A DNA stretch of 64,000 nt from Symbiodinium natans. Its lineage: Eukaryota; Sar; Dinophyceae; Suessiales; Symbiodiniaceae. The DNA is taken from assembly GCA_905221605.1 (NCBI GenBank), contig CAJNDS010002403.1, positions 1 to 64,000 of the forward strand, in the 5' to 3' direction. Below the pieces are notes generated by a model. That model did no database searches. It was not told the origin of the DNA and worked only from the letters and a program-made list of their open reading frames with translations. Of the stretch, positions 50,539-60,136 are shown piece by piece; the stretch's first letter is position 1, and each line of letters begins with the position of its first letter. A program made the translations under genes and the position numbers.

Positions 50539-50630
50539 ACATGGGGTTTCCGAAATTCGGGGTACCTTATTGGGGACCTTATTATAAGGGAGTCCTACTA
50601 TTTGGGGTTCTATTTTTAGGGTTTCCTAAA
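50539..50630. mobile_element. Family-3 element truncated into telomeric repeat
   Basis: ACATGGGGTTTCCGAAATTC to ATTTGGGGTTCTATTTTTAG, then the element stops and CCCTAAA begins. The right end is missing. Confidence 0.75.
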
Positions 50631-50751
50631 CCCTAAACCCTGAAACCCCTAATATACCTAAGTAGCCTCCACATTGCCCCAGAGGGGTCCCTTATATTGG
50701 TCCCCTGATGTTCCCCCTCTCAGGTTCCTTATGAAGCCAGGAATGGCTGCA

Positions 50752-50795
50752 GTTTTTTTTTTTTTTTTGTGTGTGTGTGTGTGTGTGTGGGTGGG

Positions 50796-50826
<31 letters not shown>

Positions 50827-50845
50827 TTTGTGTGTGTGTGTTTGC
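50752..50845 (+). repeat. Poly-T, (GT)n and (GTGC)n
   Basis: T run at about 50753-50768, GT at 50769-50790, GTGC/GCGT units at 50795-50826, GT again to 50841. Confidence 0.97.
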
Positions 50846-51214
50846 AAAGTTTAGGGTTTGGGGTTTGAGAGTAACTAACAGCTACCAAGACAGGTAGCTG
50901 CTGATGTTCACACTGACATGACACCCCCTATTTCCTAAGCATGGTGCCCAGCTTTCTTCGGTGTTTGAGGTTAACCCTGTTAGACCGGCTGATTGCTAAG
51001 CTCTTAACCCTCGACTCCCAAACCCTAAGCCTCCAAAACCCTGAAGAACCCTTTACCCTAAACTCCTGAACCCAGACGAACCCTCAACCCTAAACGCCAA
51101 AGCCCTCAGCCCTAAACCTCCCGCACCCTGAATGGGATTGCAGGTAGGCCCTGAGGGCCCTTTGGTTTCGAGATCCCTAAACCCTAAACCCTGAACCCCA
51201 AACCCAGACCCGGT

Positions 51215-51720
51215 TTCTGCCGGTGAACTTCCAGCCCAGGCAGGCGCCCAGGTAGCTCTTTAGGGTTCAAGATTTGGGGTTTAGGGTTTAGGGTTTAAGG
51301 TTTAGAGTGGAGCGGTTTTTTGGATGCTGTCCACGAGGCTGAGCTGGCATGGGACCGAGTAGAACTGGAGCGACCAGTAGAGACTTATAGGGCTCAAGCA
51401 AAAGGAGGTACTTGAAGGTAAGTTAGGGGGGGTGGATTTGGGGAGCATAGGTCATGTAAGGCTATGCAGGGAGCCCAGAGAACCTTAGACATTTTCAAGT
51501 TAGTTCAATATCATCCCAAACCCCGAACCCCGAACCCCGAACCCCAAACCCTAACGCCCCCCCGCCCCCCCCCCCCCCCCCCAAAAAAAAAAAAAAAAAA
51601 AAAAAAGAGAACGCACTGAGGGCCCCAGCCATGGCCGACTTTGTGGAACCAGTCGTCCCCGAGCGAAACAGCCTTTCGGCAGACGTCACAGCGGGCGAGG
51701 TACCTTCCAATTGACGAGGG
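51215..51720 (-). CDS. Minus-strand exons, unrecognised
   Basis: 51710-51610 reads EGTSPAVTSAERLFRSGTTG; 51395-51305 reads ISLYWSLQFYSVPCQLSLVD; 51280-51215 reads LKSYLGACLGWKFTGRNRV. The second is the most convincing. A C/A homopolymer (51560-51606) and telomeric tracts separate them. Confidence 0.4.
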
Positions 51721-52000
51721 ATTCTGTAGGGTTTAGGATTTCGGGGATTTTAGGTTTAGGGTTTCTGGGATTCAGGGTTTAGGGTTTCGGCTTTAGGGTT
51801 GAGGGTTTCGGGGATTAGGGTTTCAGGTTTCGGGTTTATGGGGGCGGGGGGGGGGGGGGGGGGGGGGTAAGGCCCTAAACCCAAAACTCGAGACCTTTAG
51901 GGTTTTCAGGGCAGCTTGTGGAGGCTCTAGACAAGGCTAAAAGGGTTTCGTGAGCTTAGGGGTGCAGAGGGTTTTGGGTGACAACCTCAGGGGGTTTAAG
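51720..52000. repeat. Degenerate TTTAGGG/TTTCGGG and poly-G
   Basis: Degenerate units to 51840, G run at 51842-51867, then unique sequence without a clear frame. Confidence 0.85.
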
Positions 52001-52003
52001 GGC

Positions 52004-52126
52004 TTACTTGGAGGTTCGTGGGTTGTTGTTAACGGGGCTATAAATAGGGCACTATAACTATGACTGCTTATCACCATGTTGCGGGTACTTATAAGTACTT
52101 CTAACTACCCATGAACGTTCAAGTAG
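52004..52126. mobile_element. Inverted-repeat element, family 1
   Basis: TACTTGGAGGTTCGTGGGTT to ACTACCCATGAACGTTCAAG, 122 bp. Confidence 0.85.
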
Positions 52127-52459
52127 CCAAACTCTAGACGCTTGATCCAAAAACCCTGAAACCCAAGCCGGAAACCCTAAAACTCTACCCCTAAACCCAA
52201 AACCTAACACCCTAACCGCCCCTTTTTAGTAAGGGGAGAAGGAATCTTAACGGCTTTGAAAGGGTTTTGGCTTTAGGGTTTTGGGGTTTAAGAGTTTAGG
52301 GGTAAAAGGGGTTGAAGGGTTTTTAGGGCCTTGGGGTTTTGGGGTTTAGGGTTAAGTAGGGGTTGAAGCGTTGCTAGGGTGTTAGGGCATAGGGTTGTGT
52401 GTAAACAGGGTTTAGGGTTTGGAGGGGGCCGGGCTTTAGGGTTCGGTTTCTTAGGGCTT

Positions 52460-52790
52460 AAAGGGAGAGGGGCGGGCTTCACTAGGGTCTGACGTGTTGG
52501 ACGGGTCAAAACTACCCCAACCTGACATGGGGGGGAGGGGGGTTCGGTGGTAGCAGGCTCCACTCGCTCGGCTTACCCAGTTGCGTGGCACTTCTTGGGT
52601 CTTCGATGATTGGCTGGCTGCATCCTTGCGGGCGGCGAAGATGGGGGGCAAAGGGCCTTGGTAGAGCAGGTGCCCGCTGAAGTGCCTGGTGACCGGAGAG
52701 GGCTGGCCATCGTACCAAAGCAGCTGCGTTAGGAGCGGAAGGGCGTCGAAGGCCGATTCATCCAGCAACACCCACTTGCGACGCCGAGGG
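52460..52790 (-). CDS. Exon with Walker-B-like motif, unrecognised
   Basis: An uninterrupted minus frame reads HPRRRKWVLLDESAFDALPL, LTQLLWYDGQPSPVTRHFSG and HLLYQGPLPPIFAARKDAAS. VLLDE after hydrophobic residues looks like a Walker B motif, and the PPIFAARK segment could be the following sensor strand of a helicase-type ATPase. No Walker A is visible in the window, so this is a weak inference. One of the longest clean exons here; its 3' side runs into telomeric repeat at about 52450. Confidence 0.5.
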
Positions 52791-52884
52791 TGCTTGGAAG
52801 TGGGCCTAATTACTAGGGCAGCTGTGATGAAAAAACACCCATCTTAAAAGTGCTGATCCCCCTAAAACCTGACGAAGGCCTTCA

Positions 52885-53045
52885 TGCCATGTAAGCCCTA
52901 AGCCCTGAGCCCGAAGCCCTAAACCCTAAACCCTAAACCTCAAGCCCTAAACCTCAAGCCCCAAACCCTAAGCCCTAAGCCCTAAGCCCTAAGCCCTAAA
53001 CCCTAAACCCTAAACCCTAAACCCTAAACCTCAAGCCCCAACCCT
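52885..53045 (-). repeat. CCCTAAG/CCCTAAA/CCTCAAG mixed array
   Basis: About twenty units with local runs of CCCTAAG. Confidence 0.94.
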
Positions 53046-53051
53046 AGCACG

Positions 53052-53132
53052 ACCCCCTTCCCGGCAAGGTGCTGCTTCGACTCGAGGACGTATTCGTCCT
53101 GCGAGCTGTAGGCCAGGCCAGCGTTTTCTGAG
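53052..53132 (-). CDS. Short exon, unrecognised
   Basis: Minus reads AGLAYSSQDEYVLESKQHLA and GKGVV, bounded by a telomeric array on one side and a family-2 element on the other. Confidence 0.4.
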
Positions 53133-53139
53133 CTTCTTT

Positions 53140-53290
53140 AGCCCAGTAACCATACTATAATAATTAAGGGCAACCTTTTTTTATAAGCTTCTGTAGCCCA
53201 GTAACCATATTATGAATATGAGGGCAACCTTTTTTGGGTTGGTTACTTTAGAAGGGCCCAGAAGCCAACAAAAAGGTCTACCAAGTAAGG
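53140..53290. mobile_element. Family-2 element with duplicated left end
   Basis: TAGCCCAGTAACCATACTAT and, 53 bp on, TAGCCCAGTAACCATATTAT, each followed by GGGCAACCTTTTTT. The remainder has TTGGGTTGGTTAC and the right-end remnant CTACCAAGTAAGG. Confidence 0.75.
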
Positions 53291-53324
53291 CTCCGAATCG
53301 TCCAGGGTGCGGGGTTTCGGGTTT

Positions 53325-53500
53325 GAGATTCGGGTTTAGGGGTTTCGGGGTTTAGGGGTTTAGGGTTTAGGGGTTTAGGGGTTTAGGGGTTTAGGGGTTT
53401 AGGGGTTTCGGGGTTTAGGGGTTTAGGGGTTTAGGGGTTTAGGGGTTTAGGGGTTTAGGGGTTTAGGGTTTAGGGGTTAGGGTTTCGGGTTTAGGGCCGC
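53325..53500 (+). repeat. 8-mer variant array TTTAGGGG
   Basis: About sixteen TTTAGGGG units with a few TTTCGGGG, the plus-orientation counterpart of CCCCTAAA. Confidence 0.95.
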
Positions 53501-53529
53501 GGGTTTTGGGTTTAGAGTCTAAGGTTTGA

Positions 53530-54010
53530 GTTTTGCAAACCACGACCCCCCATCCGTGCAAATTCTAAGAAACAGCTCGGGTTCCGTACATATCTCATTC
53601 CAGAACTAAGAGCATGTAAAACTCGCAACAAAAGGCAGAGAAAAGTGAGTTCGTCAGCCCAACCTCTTTTCCCTCTAGAAACCCTGTTAAAGTTGTTTCT
53701 ATTCTGAATCGGTAATCGGATGCCTGTAGCACAACCTTGGTTCGTAGGGCTGTACTTGCAGCATTTGGAACTTCTGATTCACGAGTATTTATCATGCTCA
53801 TCATTGTTGTCATTAGTGCGTGAATTTTGTTCATTCGTGTACTAGCTGCCATAGCGCGAAGAACCAGTGATAGAACACACAAACTACAATGCGAACAAGC
53901 CATGAACATGCAACAGTCAAACTGCGTTCGGGGTTGTTGGTCAGTGTTCCTTTTTTGTTGTCCTAGCTTTTGGATCTATGACAATGACTTTTATTTTAAC
54001 GGATCACAGC
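53530..54010. other. AT-richer unique island
   Basis: No telomeric repeat; lower G+C. A minus ORF at 53595-53909 (Met-rich centre) and a plus ORF at 53827-54057 overlap; neither reads like the exons elsewhere, so I assign no gene. Confidence 0.45.
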
Positions 54011-54029
54011 TTCCGCCTCATATTTCATA

Positions 54030-54143
54030 TCTTGGAAGCCCAAGAACCATATTATGACAAGGGCACCCGTTTTTTGGGTTCGTCATTTTGCAAGGGAACC
54101 TTGAACCAAAAAAAGAGAAAAGGGTACCACTGGGCTACCAAGA
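54030..54143. mobile_element. Inverted-repeat element, family 2
   Basis: CTTGGAAGCCCAAGAACCAT to ACCACTGGGCTACCAAG, 113 bp, core GGGCACCCGTTTTTTGGGTT and GCAAGGGAACCTTGAACC. Confidence 0.85.
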
Positions 54144-54189
54144 TATGGAAACAGCTGGGGTGTGGGGTTTTAGACATCGGCCAGGTTTG

Positions 54190-54720
54190 GGGTGGATCCG
54201 TTAACTGCTCGGCTGTCAGCTTCAGCCAGGAGCGTTTGCGGTTCAGGATCTTCTTCGGATGTTTGGACCCTAAACCCTAAACCCTGAACCCTGAACCCTA
54301 AACCCTAAACCCTCTTGAGGATCTTCGACCCCCCATTTGAAGACCTTGCTCAGCTACGCGTCTGCGGCGGTAGGCCCCAAGAAAATCTAGACGGTGAATT
54401 GCGACATGCATTGGGCCCTAGAGATTCGGAGTTAGCACTTTTCCCAAAAACAGGGATCAACCCTAACCCTAAACTTCATGGCCACGCCTGTCCTGCTGTG
54501 ACCCCAGGTCGTTGCTTGTGGCGATGTTCACGTAGATCTGCTTTGGGCTTAGGGCTTAGGGTTTTCGGCGCAGTGAGGGGTCGACTTTGTGCGAAGCAGG
54601 TTTGAGGTTTAGGGGGTCTGGTTCAGGGTTTGGGTGTTGGGTGCTCTGAGCACTCAGGAGAAATTGAAACAAGGCCCGGAGGCACGCAAGTGCCTGTCTT
54701 CCTAGAAACCTTAAACCCTA
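54190..54720 (-). CDS. Scattered minus-strand exons, unrecognised
   Basis: 54720-54655 (GRQALACLRALFQFLLSAQS), 54540-54478 (QIYVNIATSNDLGSQQDRRG) and 54270-54190 (HPKKILNRKRSWLKLTAEQL). Telomeric tracts at 54265-54312 and 54545-54575. The last two are the more convincing. Confidence 0.4.
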
Positions 54721-54834
54721 AACCCTAGACCCTGCATCCTAAACCCTAAACCCTAAACCCTTAGGTTTTGGGGCCTAGCGTGGCTCCAACCCTAAACCTT
54801 GGCTGCGCTAACTGCTTACGCCCTGCAAGCCTCT

Positions 54835-55023
54835 TACTTGAAGGTCCACGGGTAGGTATATGTAGGTTTAGGGCTTAGGGCTTAGGGTGCGGGGCTACGT
54901 GAAGGTCCTTGGGCAGCTACAAGCAGGGCTACAAACACCCTAAGAAAAGGGTATAGGCTTTAGGGTTGAGGGTTATCCCCAGTGATAAACACCGCCCGAC
55001 TCTGCCCGTGAACCTCCAAGTAG
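54835..55023. mobile_element. Family-1 element with internal telomeric units
   Basis: A left-end copy TACTTGAAGGTCCACGGGTA at 54835, TTTAGGG/CTTAGGG units at 54868-54890, a second left end at about 54897 (ACGTGAAGGTCCTTGGGCAG), then GTGAACCTCCAAGTAG at 55009-55023. More telomeric units (54958-54975) lie inside. Confidence 0.65.
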
Positions 55024-55269
55024 CAGTAAACCCCAAACCCTGAAACCTGAACCCTAAACCCTAAGCCCTAAACCCTAAACCCCAAACCCGAAACCCTAAA
55101 CCCCAACCATCCCTGACTCAACTTCAAAGCCCAAACCCCTAAAAAAAGGAAGCTGCAGTGCATCTTGAGCTTAGAGGGAGTCTTACCTACTGCTCCAGCT
55201 CCCTCGTGGAACCCAAGGTTGACATTGGGATTCTAAAGGCAGGATTTTGTGCTACCGCCATAAAACGGA

Positions 55270-55336
55270 ACCCTAAAGGTTTAGGGTTTAGGGTTTAGGG
55301 TTTGGGGTTTAGGGTTTAGGGTTTAGGGTTTAGGGA
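55270..55336 (+). repeat. Interstitial telomeric array, TTTAGGG
   Basis: About nine units with one TTTGGGG, just downstream of the methyltransferase stop. Confidence 0.95.
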
Positions 55337-55398
55337 GTGCATGGGAGCGTGCCCTGGCCTTCTCAGACGGGAGCTCAGGCACACCCGCGGACCAGAAG

Positions 55399-55640
55399 TC
55401 AGACAAGCGGGGTCAGGCCCGCCGTAAGAAGAACGCGCGCGAGGAGTCTCTGCAGTACGCTGAGCGGGATGCCATTCCCTAGGGTGGAGCCCATGTCCTT
55501 GGCTGAGACCCCTGCTGTCATCAGGCCGCCAGGCCCGCATCCTCGTCAGGCAGGCCTTGCAGTCTGCCAAGCTCGACCAGAGACACCCGCTGAGGTCTGG
55601 ATGGCAGGTCTTGCAACAAACGTGCAAGACGTCCGAGAGT
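55399..55640 (-). CDS. C5-cytosine DNA methyltransferase, C-terminal exons
   Basis: Two exons: about 55640-55542 and 55497-55399 (TGA stop). Joined across a 44-nt GA-AG intron (55541-55498) they read RVSLVELGRLQGLPDE, then DMGSTLGNGIPLSVLQRLLA and RVLLTAGLTPLV. This fits the end of the C5-methylase fold: conserved motif IX (R...ELGRLQG) followed by motif X (GNGIPLSVL). The catalytic Pro-Cys motif IV must be in exons upstream (above 55650), which I could not find. The alternative to the short intron is a +1 frameshift at the same spot. Activity would be transfer of a methyl group from SAM to cytosine in DNA. Confidence 0.65.
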
Positions 55641-55669
55641 CTCATGGTGCCCAGCCAGGGCGGTAAAGG

Positions 55670-56050
55670 GTTTAGGGGATTTCGAGACCCAGGGTTAGCG
55701 CGTTTAGGGTGTAGGGGTGTAGGGTTTAGGGTTCAGGCTCTTAGGCTCGAGATCTCGAGTCACCGGTCTCACTTCGGGCCTTCTAGTGGCGACGGTCGCA
55801 CCATGGTCGAACTGCCCGGAATCCTAAACTCCAAATCCCAGAATTCCTACATGCCTAAACCCTAAACCCTCAACCCAAACCCTACATCCCTGCCCTAACT
55901 CCCTACACTCTACATGCCTAAGTTGAAACCCTAAGCCCAAACTCTAAGCCTTAGCCCCGAACCCTAAGTCCTATCTGTGCCTTGGGCTAGGGGTTTAGGG
56001 TTTAGGGTTTAGGCTTTAGGGTTTAGGGGTTTAGGGTTTAGGGTTAGGGG
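55670..56050. repeat. Degenerate telomeric field
   Basis: Mixed TTTAGGG at 55705-55735 and 55985-56058 and CCCTAA words at 55855-55975. Unique gap 55740-55840 has no clear frame. Confidence 0.75.
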
Positions 56051-56061
56051 TTTAGGGCTGC

Positions 56062-56150
56062 CTTCTGATCCCCGTCCGCCAGCTTGCAGAAGCAGCGCGC
56101 GCAGAGGTCGTAGTTGGTGCCGGGTTTGTGGTACCAATTGGGCCCACGAA
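56062..56150 (-). CDS. ZZ-type zinc-finger exon
   Basis: Minus reads WYHKPGTNYDLCARCFCKLA and DGDQKAA. The GTNYDLCARC core is that of ZZ fingers, which bind zinc through Cys pairs and mediate protein contacts. It is flanked on its 3' side by a TTTAGGG/TTTAGGGG tract (55985-56058). Confidence 0.55.
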
Positions 56151-56339
56151 ACAAGCCTTGGTCGGTTTGTTTCAGTGTAGGGTTTAGGGCTAACACTGCT
56201 TTCTCGAGGGGGTTTAGGGCTTTACAGCGTTTTGGGCTCGTTTTACGTCCATGGTTAAGTTATTCACCTGCCTAACCATCCTCAGGCCTTATAAACCGAA
56301 CCATCCCAAGGGTTTAGGGTTTAGGGTTCAGGGTTTAGG

Positions 56340-56475
56340 ATCATCCTGAATCTCCCCCCCCCCACCCCCCCAAAAAAAAACACTCAAGCATATGGGGGGT
56401 TCCGAAAATAGGGGTACCCGTTTTGGGAGGTAAAGGGCTACCCCTGTTTTGGGAACAACAGCCATATGCCCTTGT
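56340..56475. mobile_element. Family-3-like element
   Basis: CATATGGGGGGTTCCGAAAA and GGGGTACCCG at the left; CTACCCCTGTTTTGGGAACA and CATATG at the right (56388-56472). A C-rich/A run precedes it. Confidence 0.65.
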
Positions 56476-56479
56476 GGGC

Positions 56480-57230
56480 ACCCTAAACGTGAGGCTCCGT
56501 ACTATCATAGAAACCCAAAAAAGACCATGAGTTAGAGAAAATGTCCCACATACCTGAAGGGTCTTGGGGTTGTGGGGTTTTAGGGCTTGTTTGGATGGCA
56601 AAGGCACAGCATTCCTGTTGGTGGCCATGGCTGGCATGGTAGATGCCAGATGTTAGAACCCTAACCCTGAACCCCTTTGTCGTCAGAGTTCAACAAAGCT
56701 AATGCTGCACAGCTGTCATTGGCTGTCTTTATGGTTTCGGACACTCCTCTCAAGGACACAGTACAGCCTAACCCCCGCAAAGCCCTCAACCCTAATCAAA
56801 CCCCAAACCCAAACCCAAAACCCTCAAGTAGCTCAACACTTCCTCAATGGAGGAACCACCCCAAAGAGACTCAGCCTTGCAACAGCCTTAAACCATAAAC
56901 CCCCCTAAACCCACAAGGTTTTGGGCTTAGTCCGAACTTGATGGTTTAGGGCTTAGGGTGTAGGGAGGCTTAGGGTGTAGGGAAATAAGGCATAATATGG
57001 GGAAACTAGGGTCCCATTTTGGGTCTTTATTTCAAGGGTGCCGTACTAGGGAACCTTGAGAGGTATCCTCGTCCAGGAATTAGGGCTTTAGGGCTTAGGG
57101 GGTCAGGGGTTTAGGGATCGTGCGGTTTCGTGTGGCTGGGCTAACATCAGGGCTTGGGTCTAGCGTTTAGGGTTTAGGGTAACATGAAACCCTTAAATCC
57201 TACACCCTATACGCTTAAAGCCTAAACTGC
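56480..57230. other. Region without a supported gene
   Basis: Unique sequence with short telomeric words; a family-6-like piece at 56995-57070 (GGGAAACTAGGGTCCCATTT to GTGCCGTACTAGGGAACC). Open frames here are low-complexity. Confidence 0.4.
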
Positions 57231-57302
57231 TTGCCAGCAGCTGCAGCGGCACTCATCACAGCGGCAGAAGTAGGTCACGTCATCGGCCGGGGTGTCGGCC
57301 AA
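57228..57302 (-). CDS. Short Cys-rich exon
   Basis: Minus reads ERMGLADTPADDVTYFCRCD and ECRCSCWQ: five cysteines in eleven residues. A metal- or disulfide-binding segment; not assigned. Confidence 0.4.
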
Positions 57303-57339
57303 TCCCATTCTCTCCTGGACATGGTTTTCGAGTTTCGGT

Positions 57340-58020
57340 TTTAGGGTTTAGGGTTTAGGGAAGTTCTTCCCAAGCGGTTCAGTCTAAAACCAGGCGAGCA
57401 AAATCCCCTAAAAGCTAAAGCCCGCCTAAGCCTTGCAAAGCTCTCTAGGGCTTGGCCCTCAACCTTCTCAAGTAGAAACCCTGAACCCCGAACTCCAAAC
57501 CCTAAACCCTAAACCCTAAGACCCTCCGAAACCTGGGGCTTGAAGGAGGTTTTGGGGGCTGCTTCTCAATCTGTTGAAGGGGGGCGGGGCAGGGGTCTAG
57601 GGTTAGGGTATAGGGTTTAGGCTAAAACTTTAGGGTTCCGGGTTTAGGGAATGCTCTTTAAAGGAGTCCTACGGCTGTCTTAGGGAATGCTTCCTAGCCC
57701 TAGACCCTCAACCCTAAGCCCCTAAGCCCCTAAACCCCTTAACCAAACGGGTCCTAGAGCCGTTTAGGGCATGCTTCCAAACCCTACACCCTAAACCCTC
57801 AACCCAAAGCCCTAAAACCCTAACCCAGGTCGAGGATACCTCTCAAGGTTCCCAGCGATTCAGACCAGGGGCCTGAACGCTAAGTTGAAGCCGAACACTT
57901 TAGGGTTTGGGGTTTACGCTCCCGCAAACGCTCCAAGACCCCTCAGGTTACCCTAAACCCTAAACCCTAAACCCTAAACCCTAAACCCTAAACCCTAAAC
58001 CCTAAAGCCTAAACCCTACA
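57340..58020. repeat. Degenerate telomeric field, CCCTAAA array at end
   Basis: Scattered tracts at 57480-57520, 57600-57660 and 57780-57830, then nine CCCTAAA units at 57953-58012. Two pieces reading CTAAGGGAATGCTTCC / TTTAGGGCATGCTTCC at about 57680 and 57760 are a small repeat. Confidence 0.75.
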
Positions 58021-58024
58021 ACTT

Positions 58025-58148
58025 CAGGATTCATATTGCAATTTACAGCAGATTCCCTTCATGAAGGCCCACCTGGCCAGGAGGTGCTGCGCGCGTCGCG
58101 GGAGCCGCCAAAAAGTGCTGCGGGCGCCGGAGCGGTTGCAGGGGTCTG
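58025..58148 (-). CDS. Exon, unrecognised
   Basis: Minus reads PCNRSGARSTFWRLPRRAQH and LLARWAFMKGICCKLQYES, between a TTTAGGG tract (58150-58205) and a CCCTAAA array. Strongly protein-like, basic and aromatic. Confidence 0.45.
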
Positions 58149-58259
58149 GTTTAGGGTTTAGGGTTTAGGGCTTAGGGTTTAGGGTTTAGGGTGTAGGGTT
58201 TAGGCTTTGCTTTGGGGAGGCGGGATGCCGGGGGGCAGGAATGCCCAACCGTGAGCCCT

Positions 58260-59170
58260 AAACCATTCAACCCTAGACCCCAGACTCTTACACCCTAGAC
58301 CCTAGACCCTAGACCCTAGACCTTCAACCCTAAAACCTACACCCTAAACTCAAAACCCTCAACCCTAAACCTCAAAACTCCAAGACCCATCGCTTGAGGG
58401 CTCTTGGGTACCTAGCACTTGGGTTTTCACCCCCTGAGACTTCCAGTTCTCCACATACGTATGGCCCCTTTGCGGCGCGGTTCCTAGGGTTACTGTAGGG
58501 TTTAGGGTTAGGCATTAGGGTTTTAGGGTTTTATAGGGTTTTATAGGGTTTAGGGTTCAAGGTTCAGGGTTCAGGGTTCAGGGTCCCACAAACCAGTCGA
58601 GTCGATGACCCTTCAGAAGGGGGGAGAAGTTCGGGTTCAGGATCGAGGGCTTCCCTAGAAACCCCTTTTATTCAGGTTAGGGTGTTGGGGATAGGGTGTG
58701 GGGCCTTTCTGAACACAAGGGCCTTGTCAGGATTTGGGCTTCTTCGGCTTAGGCGAAGACTCTACGAAGCCTACACCCTGCAAATTTATCACTCCCTCAC
58801 CAGAAGCTTCATGAAAACCTGAAGCCCCAACCCTTAAACCGCAAAGCCAGAACCCCAAGCCCTAAATGTAGTGTAGGCTTTAGTAAAGCCTAAACCCCAA
58901 ATCCTAAACCCTAAACCCCAAATCCCAAACCCCAAGCTCTCAACCGTCGGCCCTACACCCAACTTTTGAAACAGAAGGCGCGTGCCAGCCCAAGGCGTCA
59001 CTTCAAGGTCAGGCTGCTCCGTCTGGAACGCTGGTTTAGGGTTTGAGGTTTAGGGTTTAGGGTTTCGGGTGTAGGGTTTAGGGCGAGTTTACGGTTTAGG
59101 GTTTAGGGTTTAAGGTTTAGGGCTTAGGATTTAGGGTTCTCGCGGCGGGGTGGGGGGTTAGGGTTGAGTG
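58260..59170. repeat. Degenerate telomeric field with one short exon
   Basis: CCCTAGA units at 58285-58325, TTTAGGG and GGTTTTATA units at 58495-58590, CCCTAAA/CCCCAAA near 58890-58940 and TTTAGGG at 59033-59135. The gap 59037-58975 minus reads AFQTEQPDLEVTPWAGTRLL, a likely short exon. Confidence 0.65.
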
Positions 59171-59384
59171 TTAAGGGGTTGAGGGCTTAGGGGGTAGCCT
59201 GGGACACTGCTATTCCTACAGCTAAGGGTTCTAACAACCAATTAAGGGGAAATCACGTGAAGAAACCCTAAAAGCCCTACAGCCCTAACCCTTTCAAGCA
59301 CCAAAGAAAGACCCGAAACCTGTACTCCTTAACCTTAGCGCGGGTTCTTCGAAGGCGAATATCATATACATGCCCCTTGACCTA

Positions 59385-59495
59385 GACCCAGGAGTAACCT
59401 AGGAATAAAAAGGGTGCCCGTTTTGGTTCAAAGGGCTTGTAAGGGTACCTAAACCCTAAAAAAGGGAATATGGGGCCTATTCCTAGTGACTGTGA
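59385..59495. mobile_element. Inverted-repeat element, family 2
   Basis: CCCAGGAGTAACCTAGGAAT to GGGGCCTATTCCTAGTGACT with GGGTGCCCGTTTTGGTTCAA inside; same subtype as 7874-7982. Confidence 0.65.
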
Positions 59496-59889
59496 CTAAC
59501 TTTGTTCAGCCCTAAACCCTAAGCCCTCAAACAGTTTAGGCGCTTGGGAAGCTGGTATTCAAAACCAAGTGCCGTCTCGAACTACTCAGGGAGCCCAACA
59601 GCCTGTAAGTAACTAGGCAACATACCTTGAGCTAGGAATCCTTCTGATGAATCCAGGAATATTGCGTTAAACCCTAAACCCCAAACCCTAACCCCGAAAC
59701 CCAAACCCCTGACCCCTAAACCCGACCCTTTCGGAGTGGAGGGCTCTGACTTAGTAAGCCTACTTAGTATTTCCGAAACCCACCTTAATAACCCTACTTG
59801 CTAAGGGACCCAGTAGCCCTAAACCCTAAACCCTAAACCCTAAACCCTAAACCCTACACCCTACACCCTAAACACCAGGGCTTCCAAGT

Positions 59890-60136
59890 CCTGGAAGCGG
59901 CTCACATCTAACTATCCATGAACCTCCAAGTAGCCCTAAACCCTAAACCCTAAACCCTAAACCCTAAACCCTAAACCCTAAACCCTAAACCCTAAACCCT
60001 AAACCCTAAACCTAAACCCTAAACCCTAAACCCTAAACCCTAAACCCTAAACCCTAAACCCTAAACCCTAAACCCTAAACCCTGCTTCGTACCCTAACCC
60101 CTACAGAAGTAGGGCTCCCTGGAAACGGCTCACATC
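59890..60136 (-). repeat. Telomeric array flanked by 19-bp exon duplication
   Basis: CCTGGAARCGGCTCACATC occurs at 59890-59908 and 60118-60136 (one difference). Between lie a family-1 right end (CTATCCATGAACCTCCAAGT) and about twenty CCCTAAA units (59934-60081). On the minus strand both copies read DVSRFQ in the same frame: the upstream exon is SHEALDVSRFQ (60195-60118) and the downstream one DVSRFQDLEAL. Confidence 0.85.

Noticed and set aside
53595-53909. 104-codon minus ORF in the AT-rich island
   Set aside because: Composition unlike the other exons, no domain, and overlapping plus ORF; likely chance.
55316-55666. 109-codon ORFs on both strands over the methyltransferase
   Set aside because: They are other-frame shadows; the methylase motifs are in two different minus frames joined by a short intron.
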